Assembly: GCA_007922305.1 (NCBI GenBank)
Contig: ML677373.1
Coordinates: 18,881,545-18,945,544 of the forward strand
Reading direction: 5' to 3'
DNA: 64,000 nt
From: Dermatemys mawii
Taxonomy: Eukaryota > Chordata > Testudines > Dermatemydidae
Below the pieces are notes generated by a model. That model was not told the origin of the DNA. It ran no database searches and saw nothing but the letters and a program-made list of their open reading frames with translations. Both the position numbers and the translations under genes were made by a program. Positions 1 through 11,929 of this stretch are shown one piece after another (positions within the stretch are counted from its first letter, which is position 1; every line of letters starts with the position of its first letter).

Positions 1-3000
1 AACTCCCCAGATCTAATTACAGCTTTGGCAATGGGATTCTTTTTGAGATGGAAAAAGCTAGAAAGGCTGGGAACTGGGGAACTTTCTTTAAATGAAAGTT
101 TTGAATCTGCAAAACCCAGGAAAAATAGTGGAGGAAATCAGTTTTGTACCAAAAAAAACCATTTAAAAAAAGTTCATCTGTGTTTTCTAGATAGCATTGA
201 TGTCTAATACATTTTGTTCTCTTTGTTTAATTATACAGACCAATGCATTAGCGACTATTTCTTAGGAGAGTTGAAACCCATCCTTTCTAAACATCTGATA
301 TAGCATCAGTTGCGGTGATTAACTTGTTTTGCTTACAGCTTCCCCAAGTTCCACTGTATTTTACCTCACTTTCTGCATTTGTTTAAACACTACTTGTGAT
401 GTATCCCCAGTATATCTATTGTAAGTGGCACTAGGAATCATAAATAAGAGCATGTTTGAATGGACAAAAAAATAATTTCCTTTTAGAGTTAACTCAAGTG
501 TGCCAGAATCTGCACATTTCTCAAGCAATAAGCCTGTGCTACTGTAGTCTCCTGATTATCACTCATTTCACTCCTTTTCATTTGGTTTTAGTTTTAAAAA
601 GTTTCCAGATTTCCTAGGAAAATTGCAAGCAATGAACTTGTCAAGACAGGTGGTAAAGATCTATGGCGCCTATAAAAATGTTCAATGTATAGAAACAGTC
701 ATACTGGTTGACCTGAAATATGGACAGTTCCCAACTCAATAATTCAATATTTGCACCAGCATCTTCGCGGTTGGACTCAGGAAGCATTAGATTGAACTGT
801 GGCCCTTTATAAGTTTCTTTCTTTCTAACAGGCAAAGTGGAAGATTTCTGAAAAAGGGAGTAAAAATGGGTTTGGTGTAACTTTAAATGGGAAATGTTGG
901 AGTGTTTTATTTTAACATAGGAGTCTAATATTGTGTGTTTCTAATAGAGCGAGTTGGAAGTTTCACAGAGGCATGTCAAAACTATCAGGTTCGACAAAAA
1001 CTTCATTGGCGGGAAGGGGAAGAGGAAAGGGAGAGAGAGAGAGGCTGTCATACTCTATAGTCTGGTACTTACACCCCCAAACATATCTGAGCCACTGCCC
1101 TGTCTGACACAGGTCTGGCCTTGAACCTACAATGGGTGTTCATTAAAGAAATGCTGCCTGAGGAAAAACCTGAAGAAAGCAGGCTAGAGCAGTGAGAGAT
1201 GGAAGACAATTAGCCAACTGAAAAAGAGCTGTTTTATTGTGATTTCGTATGAGAACTAGGCCACCTTCCTTCTCTTACATCCTCCATGAAAAGCATGCAG
1301 GAGTGTAGATCGATAGATATAGCATTGTAGTAGGTGAGCTTGCAATGTATGTCTTGCATATATATTTACTAGCATCATCAGAGACAAGGCATCTACTAAT
1401 ACTAATTACAACGAAAAAACCCTATCTGAATCCAAGGCAGCTTTACAAATAGCTCCGTCACCCTGAACTTGGCCTGATTCTGACCACACAGCAGTGTTAA
1501 ACACGGTGGAGTCACACCAGCATGTCATTATTGATTATTTGTGTTGTGGTTGTAACCAAATGTGCCATCTGAGATCAGTTATTGTAAGAGACAGTCCCAG
1601 GCTGCCATCGAGGGAGATGTGGGATCAGGGATGTCATGGAAATCTTTTGTTTCTAATCTCTCTGCATTTCAGCATCTTGCTTTTAGTTTTGTTCAGCTCG
1701 CTTGTGCCTTATTGTCAATAGTAAGTGGCAGCTGATTGATTCTTTTGGTCGCTCTCTCTCATTGGTCCCTTGACTCCTTTGGGAGCTCCCATGGACATAG
1801 TGCATGATCAGCAGGGCTTCTTTCCCCTTTTCTCCTGAGAGGATTTTATTGGGACTACCTCATCATGTGTCCCTTTGATAATGGAAAGGGATGTGACTGA
1901 GCAAGGTGCATGAAAATCAGGTCCTTTTACAATGCAAGTGCTGTACAGCTGAGAACGGTTTGTCATTCCAACACCCTCTGTTTTAAAAATAACCCTACAT
2001 CTCAAATTACATTGACTGGCACTTTCCGCCCCCCGCCCCGGGTTATTGCATCTATTTGTGCACACATATCCCTTTTTAAAGGTCTCCCTTGGTAAGGCTG
2101 GTTTATAAACCTGAGTTTGTTTCATAATTCAGGGTTCTGCACATAAGTCTAGCTCCTGCATTTGTAGCACAGACTCCCCTGCTACCACCCCACTTCACAT
2201 CCTGGATGGTTCCCTGGAGAATACTGGGGCAAATTCAAGGTCTCTATGTCACTCTTCTAGATTCTCCCATGAACTGTCTCTATGGACCTTTGAGAGCACC
2301 TCCCTCTTCCCAGTGATCTCCTCTCTCTCGCTACACTCCCCAGGAACTATGAAGTTTGTGAAACCAGCCAATGGAACTTTCTCAGCAATAGTACCAAGGC
2401 TTTGGACGGGGGAGATGAGAATGACCCACCGATCCCACAGCCTTCAGATCTCAGTGTGAAACTCCCTTCTGTGACTTCGCATTGTCATCACTGCAACTAA
2501 CATCAGCAAAGAGGTTAAGGCCAGAGTGAAGAGCAAAGACAACCAGGTCACTGACCTAGTGCGAGTTTGATTGTTTTGGGAGGTGCTCAGATACCGCGGT
2601 GATAAATACTGTTCCAAGAACCTAGCTAACCAGTTGCTAAACAGACAACTTTATTCTCCAGGGCTGTTAGTCTGGCACCTTTTCTGCACATTGAATTTAC
2701 ATAACACAACATTTAAAAATAAAAGAGTCAGCTCGCCAAGCCTATGCCTAAAACCTCGTCTTTGCATACAACTGTATAAATATTCTATTGCGTCAATCCG
2801 CTCCACTTTCACTTCACACTGACGTGGAGCGTTATCAAAGTGCTGGGCCAGCGTTAGTGATTAGGACCCGCATTAATAAGAGAGTTAGAGGCACCAAGGA
2901 AGAATGCTCACAGCACTCTGGGGAGGCATTTTATAGAGGGACAAGTGGAGATGGTTAGGTGCGCTTGGCCTAAAATGGAGGCTACCCAGTGGGGCTGTGG

Positions 3001-4501
3001 TAGGGCCAGGATCAAAACTCAATATTTTCTTGTTTTAAGATCAACTCACTCGCTCTAAAACCACTGTACCATTTTTGAACATCCTCCCCGTAGGTCCATA
3101 CGTCACTCCATTCTTTTGCTATTACTTTATTTGCACCCTACTTGCCCATGTTAGCATGTGAATTCTTTAGCTCAGGGATTCTCTCTTCTTTTTTGATGAT
3201 GATTCTTTCCAACACTAAGATTCCCTGCACATTTTCATGCTACATAAATTATAATATCAGTGGGTGAGTTCCTGCCAGGTGCTCAGTTGAGAGGATGAAA
3301 ACTCAGCTTGGTTCAAGTTCCCCTTCATTCTCCTTCTGCCCCTCCCTCTCGAGTTTATACTTTGTTTTCTCTGCATAGAGGCCAATTTCTTTTAGTAATT
3401 TTTCTTGCAGCACATTATCAGCTCTCTAGCAGGGAGATTTGGAGATAGCAGAAGAGACTTACGCTAAGAGCAGCTGTTTCCCAGGGTGAATACTAAGAGC
3501 TGATTTAATGGATAAGTCCCTTGGCAATGTTTATTAATGTCTGAAAAAAGCAAAATGAAGTCGTACACATGCTTCACTCTCAGCATTGCGGGTAACACAT
3601 GTAAACAGCAAATTATCAAAAAGTCCCTTAAGATACAGCAAATAGAAAAGAAGGCTTAGTGAGTTTGAGAGCTTTAGAAAAGGGATCTAGCTCTGCTTTT
3701 TGACTTAAAAGGATGATGGGTCTAATTCCTTACTGTCTTGCACTGCGCATTGGCATTTACACCTGTGCAAAGTGGGCAGAAAGAGGCTGTAAAATATTTC
3801 ATACTTGCCTTGGATCCAATCCGAAACCCACAGATGTCTTTCTGTTGACCTCACAGAGCTTTGGATCAAGCTCTTGTGTGTTCTGCTGTTTCTTCAGCAG
3901 ACATGAATGTTTCTTGCTAATTCACATGAAAAAACATTTCATACGTTGGGCTGGTGGAAATGTACAGCAAACATGATTTTCCATAAGGTGTGTGTGTCTT
4001 TGCTTCAGGAGCACAATGTTATTCAGTGGAACTCACAGAGCAAGTTGGGATTCTCAGGTTCAAGAACTGAACAGCCAAACCTCAGATGTCCAAAACTCAC
4101 ATTTGTCCCTTGTTGTTTGGTGAATATAATGGAAATTCCCTCACTCATCCCAAATCTTTTACCCAGCTTATTCCATTACCCTGGCATATAATCCATTACA
4201 CCAGAGTTTAGACTGTACCATATTTTTCTTATGAATCATCCACAGTGATTCCTTTTTCTCTTGTTTGCCACATGGGCTCTCCCTAGAAAATTGGCCCGTG
4301 TTCCTCAGGATATTGTCTGGAAGGGACACACAATGAGATGTGTTTCTCAGGCAGGTGTGAAATGTCATTTGTATCCAAACGTAACATGTCGATACCATTT
4401 GGCAGATGAAATTGTCCCTCAACATGAAACAGTGCCCCACATTTTAGATCTGAAATTCAGCTCCCACTACTCAACCCTAACTTCCTATAACAAGTATACT
4501 A

Positions 4502-4750
4502 AGGGCATGTCTTCACTGGCAATATTAAAGCACTGCTGTGGCTTGTGTAGTCATGGCACGGTGCTGGGAGAGAGCTCTCCCAGCGCTCTCAAAAACCCGC
4601 CTTCGTGAGGGGCATAGCACAGTGCTGGTGCATTGTCTATACTGACACATTACAGTGCTGAAACTTGCACTTGGCTGGAAGTGGGGGGAGTTTCACACCC
4701 CTGAGGGAGAAAGTTGCAGTGCAGTAAAGTGCCAGTGTAGACAAGCCCTA
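4502..4750. mobile_element. Small terminal-inverted-repeat element (tctacact-type)
   Basis: The left end reads agggcatgtcttcactgg and the right end ccagtgtagacaagccct, an inverted repeat of about 18 bp with a few mismatches. The element is G/C-rich inside, with no coding capacity. I could not find a clean target duplication, so the exact limits are uncertain. Confidence 0.55.
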
Positions 4751-4860
4751 AGTAACACTTAGCACTTTCCAGCTTCAAAGTACTCAACGAATATTAACTC
4801 AGCATCACAAAAAACCTGTACTACTATTACTGCTACTTGACAGAGGGGGGAAACAGAGAT
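4750..4860 (-). repeat. MIR-like SINE fragment
   Basis: Reads as the reverse of the MIR/CORE-SINE middle and 3' part (gggaaacagagatg; acttagcactttccagc). It is diverged and short. Confidence 0.4.
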
Positions 4861-4914
4861 GTAATGCTAACAGCCTGTTTCACACCACTGAGGAACTCCA
4901 ATTTTACTGTGGTG

Positions 4915-5060
4915 TAGCTCAGCTCTACAGCCCAGATCCTCAAAGATAGGTGCTATCCCTAGGTTAGGAGAACTCCCCAGGGTAGGGAGTTAACCCAACC
5001 TAGACTTCCACTGAAATCAATGGGAGTTTGAGGTCTAAATACCTGTGAGAAGCTGAGGCT
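4915..5060. repeat. Palindromic dispersed repeat (cagatcctcaaag family)
   Basis: Contains the typical arms cagatcctcaaagatag and aaatcaatgggagtttgagg. Related pieces occur at 40012-40080 and 45930-46045, in the same wording, so this is a dispersed family rather than unique DNA. Confidence 0.5.
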
Positions 5061-6414
5061 GTCAAAGCCATGGTTAGACGCCAGGACTTCCTGGCACCTT
5101 GAGCTGCGTGCTCAGATCATTAGGCCCTGTCAGAAATGCTGACGCAAGTAACTGAAATAACAGGGCCTGGCTGAAGATGTTTCCGCCCAAGATATTTTTG
5201 TCAAAATAATCAGTGGTTTGGAAAAATGAACTGTTGTGTGAAAAAATGTTTTTGACATGTTTCCTTTCAACAAATTGTAGCAAATAGTTTAAAAAAATCA
5301 ATTTCTCCTCTCTTCAGAATAGTCACACCTTCCTCAGTTCTATTTCTTTTATGCTCCTGCTCTCTTCCCGGACCATTATGAATGAGAGAAAATGAGAGAA
5401 AGTAACATCCTCTCCCACCCCCTTTTTCTCTCTCTTTTTTCATACTTGTCCAGTGGACTCACGCTCCCCATTTTTCTGATTGGAAAAGGGAGGAAGGGGA
5501 ACCCCCTCCCCAAAATTCTAAATGAAATTTCAAATTTTGGGGAAAAAGACAAAATTTCAAATGAAACAAAAACTGTTCATTTTCTTTCAAAAATTTTCCT
5601 GCTGAAACAAAAGGCATGTTATTTATGCCTTACATTTGAACCCCTCTTGGTTCCAAATGTGCTTCAGATTTAGGCTTTGCCCCCTATTTTTGATGTGGCA
5701 AACTGAGGAACATGGATGTCCCCATCTTGCTGAAGAATAGAATTAGCTGTCACATTAATGAGGAGGCTCCGGGTTCAGAAATCAGCAGCCTATTGCCATG
5801 CTTTAAGGGTCAGAAGCAGATGTTAATGCCCCTATGCAATGCCCTGGTGACCTATTAAGCCATTATTCTGCATTGGTCACAGAACAGAACTTCCCTGCCC
5901 TTTGGGCAGTTATTCACTGGCAGTCATAATGCAGTGCAGTGAATAACTTTTGCATCCTACAATTAGCTTCCTGTGTGGTTGTTCCACACACTGTGCTGAG
6001 CAAGACAATGTACATTTTCTTTCAAACATGCATAAATAACAGCTATGCAGTTTTTAACACGTGAAATTCACTCAACTTTGATTATAATGTCCATCCCTTC
6101 TTGGCAGTTCCCTTAGAGGGGTCTTGCTTAAAAATGGGTTTTACATAAAAGAAGCATCAAGTGGACTGTTCCAACAAAAGGTCAACAACAAGACACAGTT
6201 GCAAAGCTCTGAACAGGAAGTTCCACTTTGGTTACAGTGAAGCAGACATCTGTATGGTTCATCCCCCAAAACCACTGGCTTGAAAACAGAAATCGTATCT
6301 CAGTGAGGGAATACATCTCTTTATTAAAGGAAAACATTGTCCCTACAGGTCAGTACTTGCTTGGCTTTGCCATTAGCATTCAAATACAACAAGAGTCATA
6401 GGACTTTTAATTAT

Positions 6415-6621
6415 CAGAGGGGTAGCCGTGTTAGTCTGTATCCACAAAAACAACGAGGAGTCCAGTGGCACCTTAAAGACTAACAGATTTATTTGGGTAT
6501 AAGCTTTCGTGGGTAAAAAAGCCTCACTTCTCTAGATGCATCTGAAGAAGTGGGTTTTTTACCCATGAAAGCTTATACCCAAATAAATCTGTTAGTCTTT
6601 AAGGTGCCACTGGACTCCTCG
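6415..6621 (+). mobile_element. Fold-back retroposed repeat with 16-bp target duplication
   Basis: A 207-bp insertion flanked by exact copies of taggacttttaattat (6399-6414 and 6622-6637). The first 39 bp read cagaggggtagccgtgttag and onward, the start of a repeat I associate with turtle genomes. From 6454 to 6621 it is a near-perfect palindrome: 67-bp arms (6454-6520 and 6555-6621) match at 66 positions, and the 34-bp centre is itself almost symmetric around agatgcatct. A long target duplication is typical of LINE-driven insertion. A short fragment of the same family is at 61642-61690. Confidence 0.8.
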
Positions 6622-6722
6622 TAGGACTTTTAATTATGACAGGTTACTAGGTCAGCAGAACAAAGTAATTTGTATAGCTTTAGGGAGTACATTTGTAATG
6701 CTGATTTTATCCCTAAACCTCT

Positions 6723-7284
6723 TTTATTGTAATACTACTAATGATACAGCACTTCCAATGGGAGGATCGCCACCTTATATACAAACCTCAGCCCCACACC
6801 ACCCCAATGAGATAGGGAAGCAATAGTTTCATTGTACAGATGGGGAAACTGACTCACAGAGAAGCTACAACTCCCACAGTGAGTCAGTGGCCAAACCAGT
6901 AACACGACCTAGATTTCCCAACTCCAGTTCTGCGCTTTGATTACTAGAATAGGCACCTTCTCATTAAACCATCTCGTGCTCTCTCACTTTCCCCTCAAGT
7001 GCATTTGCAGAATGCATTTCCAAATTGCCGATGACTTCTCCCAGCATTCGGCGGATTGAGGGTACAAACTGATAACCCAAGCAGCTGGTCTTCATGCTTT
7101 TTTTTAAAAAAAAACCTCAACAAACAATCATTAGTATTGAATTTCCCTTTGGTTCAATAACCTGGTTTTAACTAAGGACACTTCTGTCTTCATAAACCAC
7201 CATCCTGACACTTTAAAAAAAATGTATCTATTCTTGTATAGAACTTTCCAGCATTGCATAAGCAGTGAGCCTAGACGAAGGCAT
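6723..7284 (-). other. CACNG1: Putative CACNG1 3' untranslated region
   Basis: Sequence between the CACNG1 stop codon and the first AATAAA on the minus strand (TTTATT at 6723-6728 on the plus strand). It contains a T/A-rich tract around 7101-7112 and, at its distal end, an old MIR-like SINE (6735-6955). The end point is inference from the signal alone. If transcription reads through this signal, the transcript would include the palindrome at 6454-6621. Confidence 0.4.
6735..6955 (-). repeat. MIR-like SINE
   Basis: Contains the reverse-orientation MIR core: cagatggggaaactgactca followed by cagagaagc and agtgagtcagtggcc. It is old and diverged. It overlaps the possible end of the CACNG1 3' UTR. 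Confidence 0.55.
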
Positions 7285-7511
7285 TTAGTGCTCTGGTTCT
7301 GCGTCCATACAAGACTCCCACGGATTCTGTGGGAAGCGAGGCAAGGAGATTAGCAAAAGAGCGATCCCACAGATGAAGAGCAGGACGAAGGAGGCGCAGG
7401 CACAGGCAAAAGACCACGAATAGTAGTACTCTATCCAGATCGTCTCCTTGCTGTCAATCATCCTTTTCACAGACTGTCTCATCACTTCAACAGAGATGAT
7501 CATGCACAGGC
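7285..7511 (-). CDS. CACNG1: CACNG1 coding exon 4 (TM3, TM4 and C-terminus)
   Basis: This is the last coding exon. The acceptor is tttctccag and the stop is TAA at 7287-7285. It encodes residues 152-226: the rest of helix 3 (GLCMIISVEVMRQSVKRM), an extracellular loop with WIEYYYSW, helix 4 (about 185-208, rich in Cys/Ala/Leu) and the short tail ending NPWESCMDAEPEH. That tail is diagnostic for gamma-1; it lacks the long tail and PDZ ligand of the TARPs. Exons 1-4 add to 681 bases, exactly 227 codons including the stop, so the gene model is complete with no frameshift. Confidence 0.97.
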
Positions 7512-7611
7512 CTGGAGAAATAAGAGATGGGTGAGCTGGAGAGCAGGGGTTTCAGTTCTTATTGCTCTCATTCATCGCTGACCTCTCTGTCTGCTTTTCT
7601 GGTTACAAGAC

Positions 7612-7990
7612 TATGCAGTGAGGTTCATAGATGATTCACAGGTTTTAAGGGTTGATAGGATCACCTAATTGAACCTCTTGCATAAGAAACCATAGAACTT
7701 CACTCAGTGAGTCCTGCATTGTACCAACTGACTTCTTGTTGAACTAGACTCTGTCTTTCAGAAAGATCTTCACTCTGGACTGAAGAACTCCAAGGGACAG
7801 AGAACTTACCACATCCATTGGGAAGCAGATCTAAGGGTTAATTACCTTCACTGTAAAAATGTGCACTTGCAGTTTGAATTTTTCTAACTCCAAATTCTAG
7901 TCACTGTGGATCTTGTTACGCCTTTGTCTGCTAGACTAAGAGCTCATGGAGTATGAGATATCTGCTCCCTGTTTAGACAAGGACTGTAAT
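7612..7990 (-). repeat. CR1 LINE 3' fragment
   Basis: Starts with ttcatagatgattcacaggt, matching the reversed CR1 3' end, and goes on through phrases usual for reversed CR1 (agaacttaccacatccattg; taagggttaattacctt). No open reverse-transcriptase frame remains. Confidence 0.6.
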
Positions 7991-8571
7991 CAAGTTACCT
8001 TTTGAGCTGAAAGATACAAGAAATGCCATGCAACAGGGATCAATAGTCCTGCCAGTTTGGCACCCGAATTTGGCCAATGCTTTATATGTGAGCTTGAAAC
8101 AACATTTTATATTTAGGCAGCTTTGAAAATCTCAGCCTCATTTATAAGGAGAAACAAAAAGTCCTATGGACAGGTGCTGGTTAAGTCTAAACATGGCTGG
8201 GAATGATCAAAGCCACAAAGTGCTTCATGAAGCTGTGAATGAAAAGTGAAGAAAACACTGTATAATTGACTCTTTCTGCTATGCATTTCAACAGCAAGTA
8301 AAACAGTAGGATTAAAACCACCCATTTGGTCACCAAAGCATTCCCTGAGATCTGGCTGTTCTAAAGCCTGTATCACTATGCTACCTAAGTACCATCATGG
8401 TATTTAACAGGCAAGAGGAGGGTGGGTTGAAAAGACAGTGCTGGCTGCAGTGAAAATTCAACCATCATGGTTTTTGGTGATATCTTCACAATCTGAGGCG
8501 TGAATCAGATGATCTTTGATTTGTGCCTTGTGTGACACAGGCAGACCCAGGTTCTAGCTCGTGCCAAGGCC

Positions 8572-8687
8572 TAGGGTGATCATATGTCCCAATTTTATAG
8601 GGACAGTCTTTGCATCTTTTTCTTATATAGGCTTCTCTTGTCCCCCACCCCATCCTGATTTTTCACACTTGCTGTCTGGTCTCCCTG
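8572..8687 (+). mobile_element. hAT-type miniature element, copy 1
   Basis: A 116-bp non-coding element starting tagggtgatcatatgtccca and ending gctgtctggtctccctg, with imperfect terminal inverted repeats. It is flanked by exact 8-bp duplications ccaaggcc (8564-8571, 8688-8695), as expected for hAT transposition. It is the same family as 26403, 27467 and 28041. Confidence 0.8.
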
Positions 8688-9327
8688 CCAAGGCCCCTAG
8701 GCCTCAACTGAACACGGACAACAGAAATATGCTGCGACATAGTTTGGGCTCTTAAGCAGCATAAGCCTTATTTGTATAATACAAAATGTAAAGTTTTAAT
8801 GGTGTCCCTGCTAAATGGACCAATCACGGACTGTTAGGCTGGAGCCTAGCTCTGCACGAGTGTGGCATGGAAATGGTCCACTTCAAGGGAAAAGAAAACG
8901 TAGAGGCAGTTGCCTTATCAAGAGCAGAGGAAACTCGAAGCGTATTCAGGATCATCAGTGACACCCCTTCCTACATCAGGTTTGTGCTGAGGATTTGACA
9001 CTAGTGGCCAATGTCTCCTGGACAGATTTATGTCCCTTTTATACAGCAGGATCTAACCCTGAATATTTTAGAAATGCCAATTTTTTACAGGTGATTCTAC
9101 AGCGTTCCAACATTTCAGATACACTCACACAGAACAGCCTCCCAGAGCTGACTCTGGTTTGTCAGGCAATTTTCAGAGCTCAGTAGCGTAAGTTCAGTTT
9201 ATGGCATGACCTGTCTTCCCGCTGGAAGGAGAGGAATTCAGCCTTCATGCCACCTCGCTCTCTATCGCACTCATTGTCCTGAGAACAAAGTGCATACATC
9301 TCTTTTAAGTCTCCCCAAATGGCCTAC

Positions 9328-9465
9328 CTGCAAAGGTGTAGAACATTGATGCTGGCTTCAGGAGATAATCCATCTTTTTCCTAAAGGATAAGAGGATGCA
9401 AATGGTTCCAATGATGGCAAAGCCAACGCTGAAGATGGCAATGGCTGCAGCTGAAATGCTGTACT
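9328..9465 (-). CDS. CACNG1: CACNG1 coding exon 3 (TM2 and start of TM3)
   Basis: A 138-base exon with acceptor tgcctctgcag and donor TTTGCAG|GTAGGCC, phase 1 at both ends, encoding residues 106-152. It begins EYSISAAAIAIFSVGF, the second membrane helix (about 107-131). A short basic cytoplasmic loop (FRKKMDYLLKPAS) and the start of helix 3 (MFYTFAG) follow. The sequence is nearly the same as the mammalian protein in this segment. Longer open frames covering this spot in another frame are shadows. Confidence 0.96.
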
Positions 9466-10213
9466 CTGCAGAGGCAAAACAGAGGGAGAGACAGAGAAAT
9501 GTGAGCAGCTTCCTCCATTCTCCCACCCACCACGGTGCAGCTGCAATGAGATCAGTTCAGCAAAGGAAAGAAACAATTTAAAATAGATACAGCTGCTCTT
9601 TCCTTGCTGCAGATAACTGTCCCAAGAGAAGCAGGTATTTCCAGCCCAGAAAAAGTGTGGTGAGCAGCTATGGGTCTTGGTCATGCCCCTGTTGAATTCA
9701 GTGGGAGCAGAAGCAAGACCAAAAGGGTAGGGACAAAGATGCTTTCTAAACGCCTCTAGTAGAAAAAAGAAAATGACACACACAGTGACACGATAGAAAC
9801 TCTGGTCCTGGTCCTCACTTGACTAGGCTGCACTCCCACAAGCAGTTACATTGTCTTCCCTGGGCCAGTGGGACTACAAAAAAGCCAGAAGTTTGCAGGA
9901 TCAGAGAACTTTTCTGTTTGTACTCACAATTCCCACCCAGCACTATGATGAAATAGGTGAGCAGAAGAGTATGTTGCCATGATTATTATTTATTTGTATT
10001 GCAGTAGCACTGACTAGCCCAGTTCTGAACCTACACCCCACTGTGCTAAGGGTTTACAAACACATTTTGCCTCACAAATGAGCACATGAGATTCCATTTT
10101 TTTTTTGAAGATTTGCCATCACTTCCTAAACCATCCCTTGCAAAAGTTTAAATAGAGTTGGCTTGGAGGTAGAAGCTGGAGGAGAAAAGCCCAGAAGTAA
10201 CTTAATATAGGGT

Positions 10214-11104
10214 TTAGTGGGATGGTCACCTACTTCAGCCCAGAAGGGGTTAAAACAGCCCTGAGAGGGTTATGGCTGGGGGAAGCAGTGAGCAAAGACT
10301 GATTAGGAAGGTGGCCTCAGCTAGGGCCAGGCCCAATCAGGCCACAGCTGGGCCTTATAAAAGGGTTGTGAGCCAGGCACTCAAACGGTCTCTTTCCAGG
10401 CTGGGAGGGAGCAGGGCCTGGCTGCCTGTGGGACAGGGTACCTGAGGTGGACCAGTGCTGGGGGGATAGGCAAGGGAGCTGGGGAACTGCAGCCTAGCAA
10501 CTCCCCAGACTGCAGGCCTGAAGTGAGGCCTAAGGAGAGTACTGGGGCTAGGCAAAGGCAGCAGGTCCAAAACCCCACTCGCTTGGTGCTATTTGCCTTC
10601 CATGAGATTTTAAAAAAATTGTCTTCTAAGCAAAATCATGCAGAATCTTTCTGCCTCTTATTAATTGACTTCCATAGAAATGCAGCTATTTTTGTAGTAG
10701 GCCAAAGCATATTGCTCTTTGTTCTCATTTCTTTTTCATACTCCTTGTTCTATTGGCATGTTCTTAATTTTTTTTTTCTCTGTGTTATCTGCTGATGATG
10801 ACTGGCTTTTATACTGCAGTCTGCCCCAGGGTGCGGAGGCTTGATGATGACTAGCACTAGCCCTAGACTGAGGCAGGGTGGAGATTAGCAGGTTGGGGGT
10901 TCCCCAGGGAGGGGAGACCCAGAGGCAGAGGGTGGGGTTATTGCCAGAGGGCAGCACCCCAGGAAAAAGGGCACCAGGGTCTAGAGGGACACGGGGCCAG
11001 TGGACAGTGAGACACCGGCCTGCAGAGGGTGCTCTGAGCTGGAGGAGCTAACTCCCAGACGGCCAGCAGGAGGCGCCGCAGGGGTGAGTTGTTGCATCGC
11101 TACC
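10214..11104 (+). mobile_element. LTR-like dispersed repeat, interrupted
   Basis: A G/C-rich block resembling a solo-LTR-type repeat common in turtles: gaaggggttaaaacagccct, a TATA-like ttataaaagg at about 10357, several bursts of ccaggc/ggagctgggg, and an end of cgccgcaggggtgag. The hexamer tagggt occurs on both sides (10208-10213, 11105-11110) and may be a target duplication. It has no coding capacity. The stretch 10580-10793 is foreign to it. Exact ends and class are uncertain. Confidence 0.45.
10580..10793 (+). repeat. 214-bp duplicated segment, copy A (inside the LTR-like repeat)
   Basis: Identical in length to 11716-11929 and differing at only two positions (ttttaaaaaaa versus tttttaaaaaa; tttttg versus tttctg). 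It breaks off abruptly on both sides, into G/C-rich repeat sequence (ccaaaaccccact before; gatgatgactggc after). Confidence 0.9.
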
Positions 11105-11254
11105 TAGGGTAATGAATTGTCATAACCAACTTTTTAGTCCTCCCATACAGGTTTTATCAGAGAGGGTGGAGATTTGGTCTTAAATCTTTAAAAGTGCTTC
11201 ACTCCATTATTCTATCTAGGTTTTCCTTTAAAAAAAAAAAGCAGCTAGTAAGAG

Positions 11255-11470
11255 TGCTATTTTTATTATACATTTTTATTATAATAGCACCTATAGGCAC
11301 CAACTGTCATCAGAGCCACATAGAGTTAGGCAATGTACAAACATATATTAAGAGACAGTTTTCTGCCCTAGAGGTTCAACAGCTAAATAGGCAAAGGGGA
11401 AACAGACATTTGTGTGTGTGCATGTGTGTGGGTGAAATGACTTACCCAGGATCACACAGCAACATCCTCT
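11255..11470 (-). repeat. MIR-like SINE
   Basis: Contains ggtgaaatgacttacccagg followed by atcacacagc, the reverse MIR core, plus a typical ggcaatgtacaaacatat segment. A short TG-rich tract lies inside. Confidence 0.5.
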
Positions 11471-11715
11471 CCTCATCCTGCAAAACAAAGTTTCCCAGCT
11501 TTGTGAAAATCTAGGTTCTCAAGAGCGTGGGAATAAACTCGCCACAAAGGTGTTCTATCCAGCCAAATTAAGCTATATGTAAGATGATTCACCCAGCCAA
11601 AACACAGGTCGGGGGAAATTGCCAGTTGAATAATTCAGATCTTCACTTACATATTGCATTAGTTTTCAGATGCGATTAATATTTAACATGTGTAGCCAGG
11701 CACATAACATAGCAC

Positions 11716-11929
11716 CGCTTGGTGCTATTTGCCTTCCATGAGATTTTTAAAAAATTGTCTTCTAAGCAAAATCATGCAGAATCTTTCTGCCTCTTATTAA
11801 TTGACTTCCATAGAAATGCAGCTATTTCTGTAGTAGGCCAAAGCATATTGCTCTTTGTTCTCATTTCTTTTTCATACTCCTTGTTCTATTGGCATGTTCT
11901 TAATTTTTTTTTTCTCTGTGTTATCTGCT
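11716..11929 (+). repeat. 214-bp duplicated segment, copy B (probably the source)
   Basis: The partner of 10580-10793. Here the A/T-rich character continues past the right edge (ctctgtgtttgaactgcctg), so this looks like the original intronic location. The copies are 922 bp apart, in direct orientation. Confidence 0.9.

Larger units (their letters stand above)
1..6398. other. Region downstream of CACNG1, no gene found
   Basis: No coding exon is recognisable on either strand. In known vertebrate gene order HELZ follows CACNG1, but none of its exons is seen here. Contents I can name are a terminal-repeat element at 4502-4750, a MIR-like fragment at 4750-4860, a turtle-type palindromic repeat at 4915-5060 and an A/T-rich low-complexity stretch at 5200-5620. 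The part 1-4500 is otherwise featureless to me. Confidence 0.6.
7512..9327 (-). other. CACNG1: CACNG1 intron 3
   Basis: Intron between exons 3 and 4. It contains a CR1 fragment at its exon-4 end (about 7612-7990) and an hAT-type miniature element at 8572-8687. The rest, including 8700-9300, shows nothing I can name; open frames there are short and without family resemblance. Confidence 0.9.

Noticed and set aside
1..6398. Exons of HELZ, the expected next gene
   Set aside because: No helicase or zinc-finger coding segment is visible on either strand.
9358..9783. 141-codon minus-strand open frame
   Set aside because: It overlaps CACNG1 exon 3 in a different frame. The real frame is fixed by helix 2 homology and splice phase.
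10350..10365. TATA-box-like ttataaaagg as a gene promoter
   Set aside because: It belongs to the LTR-like dispersed repeat and no gene follows on that strand.
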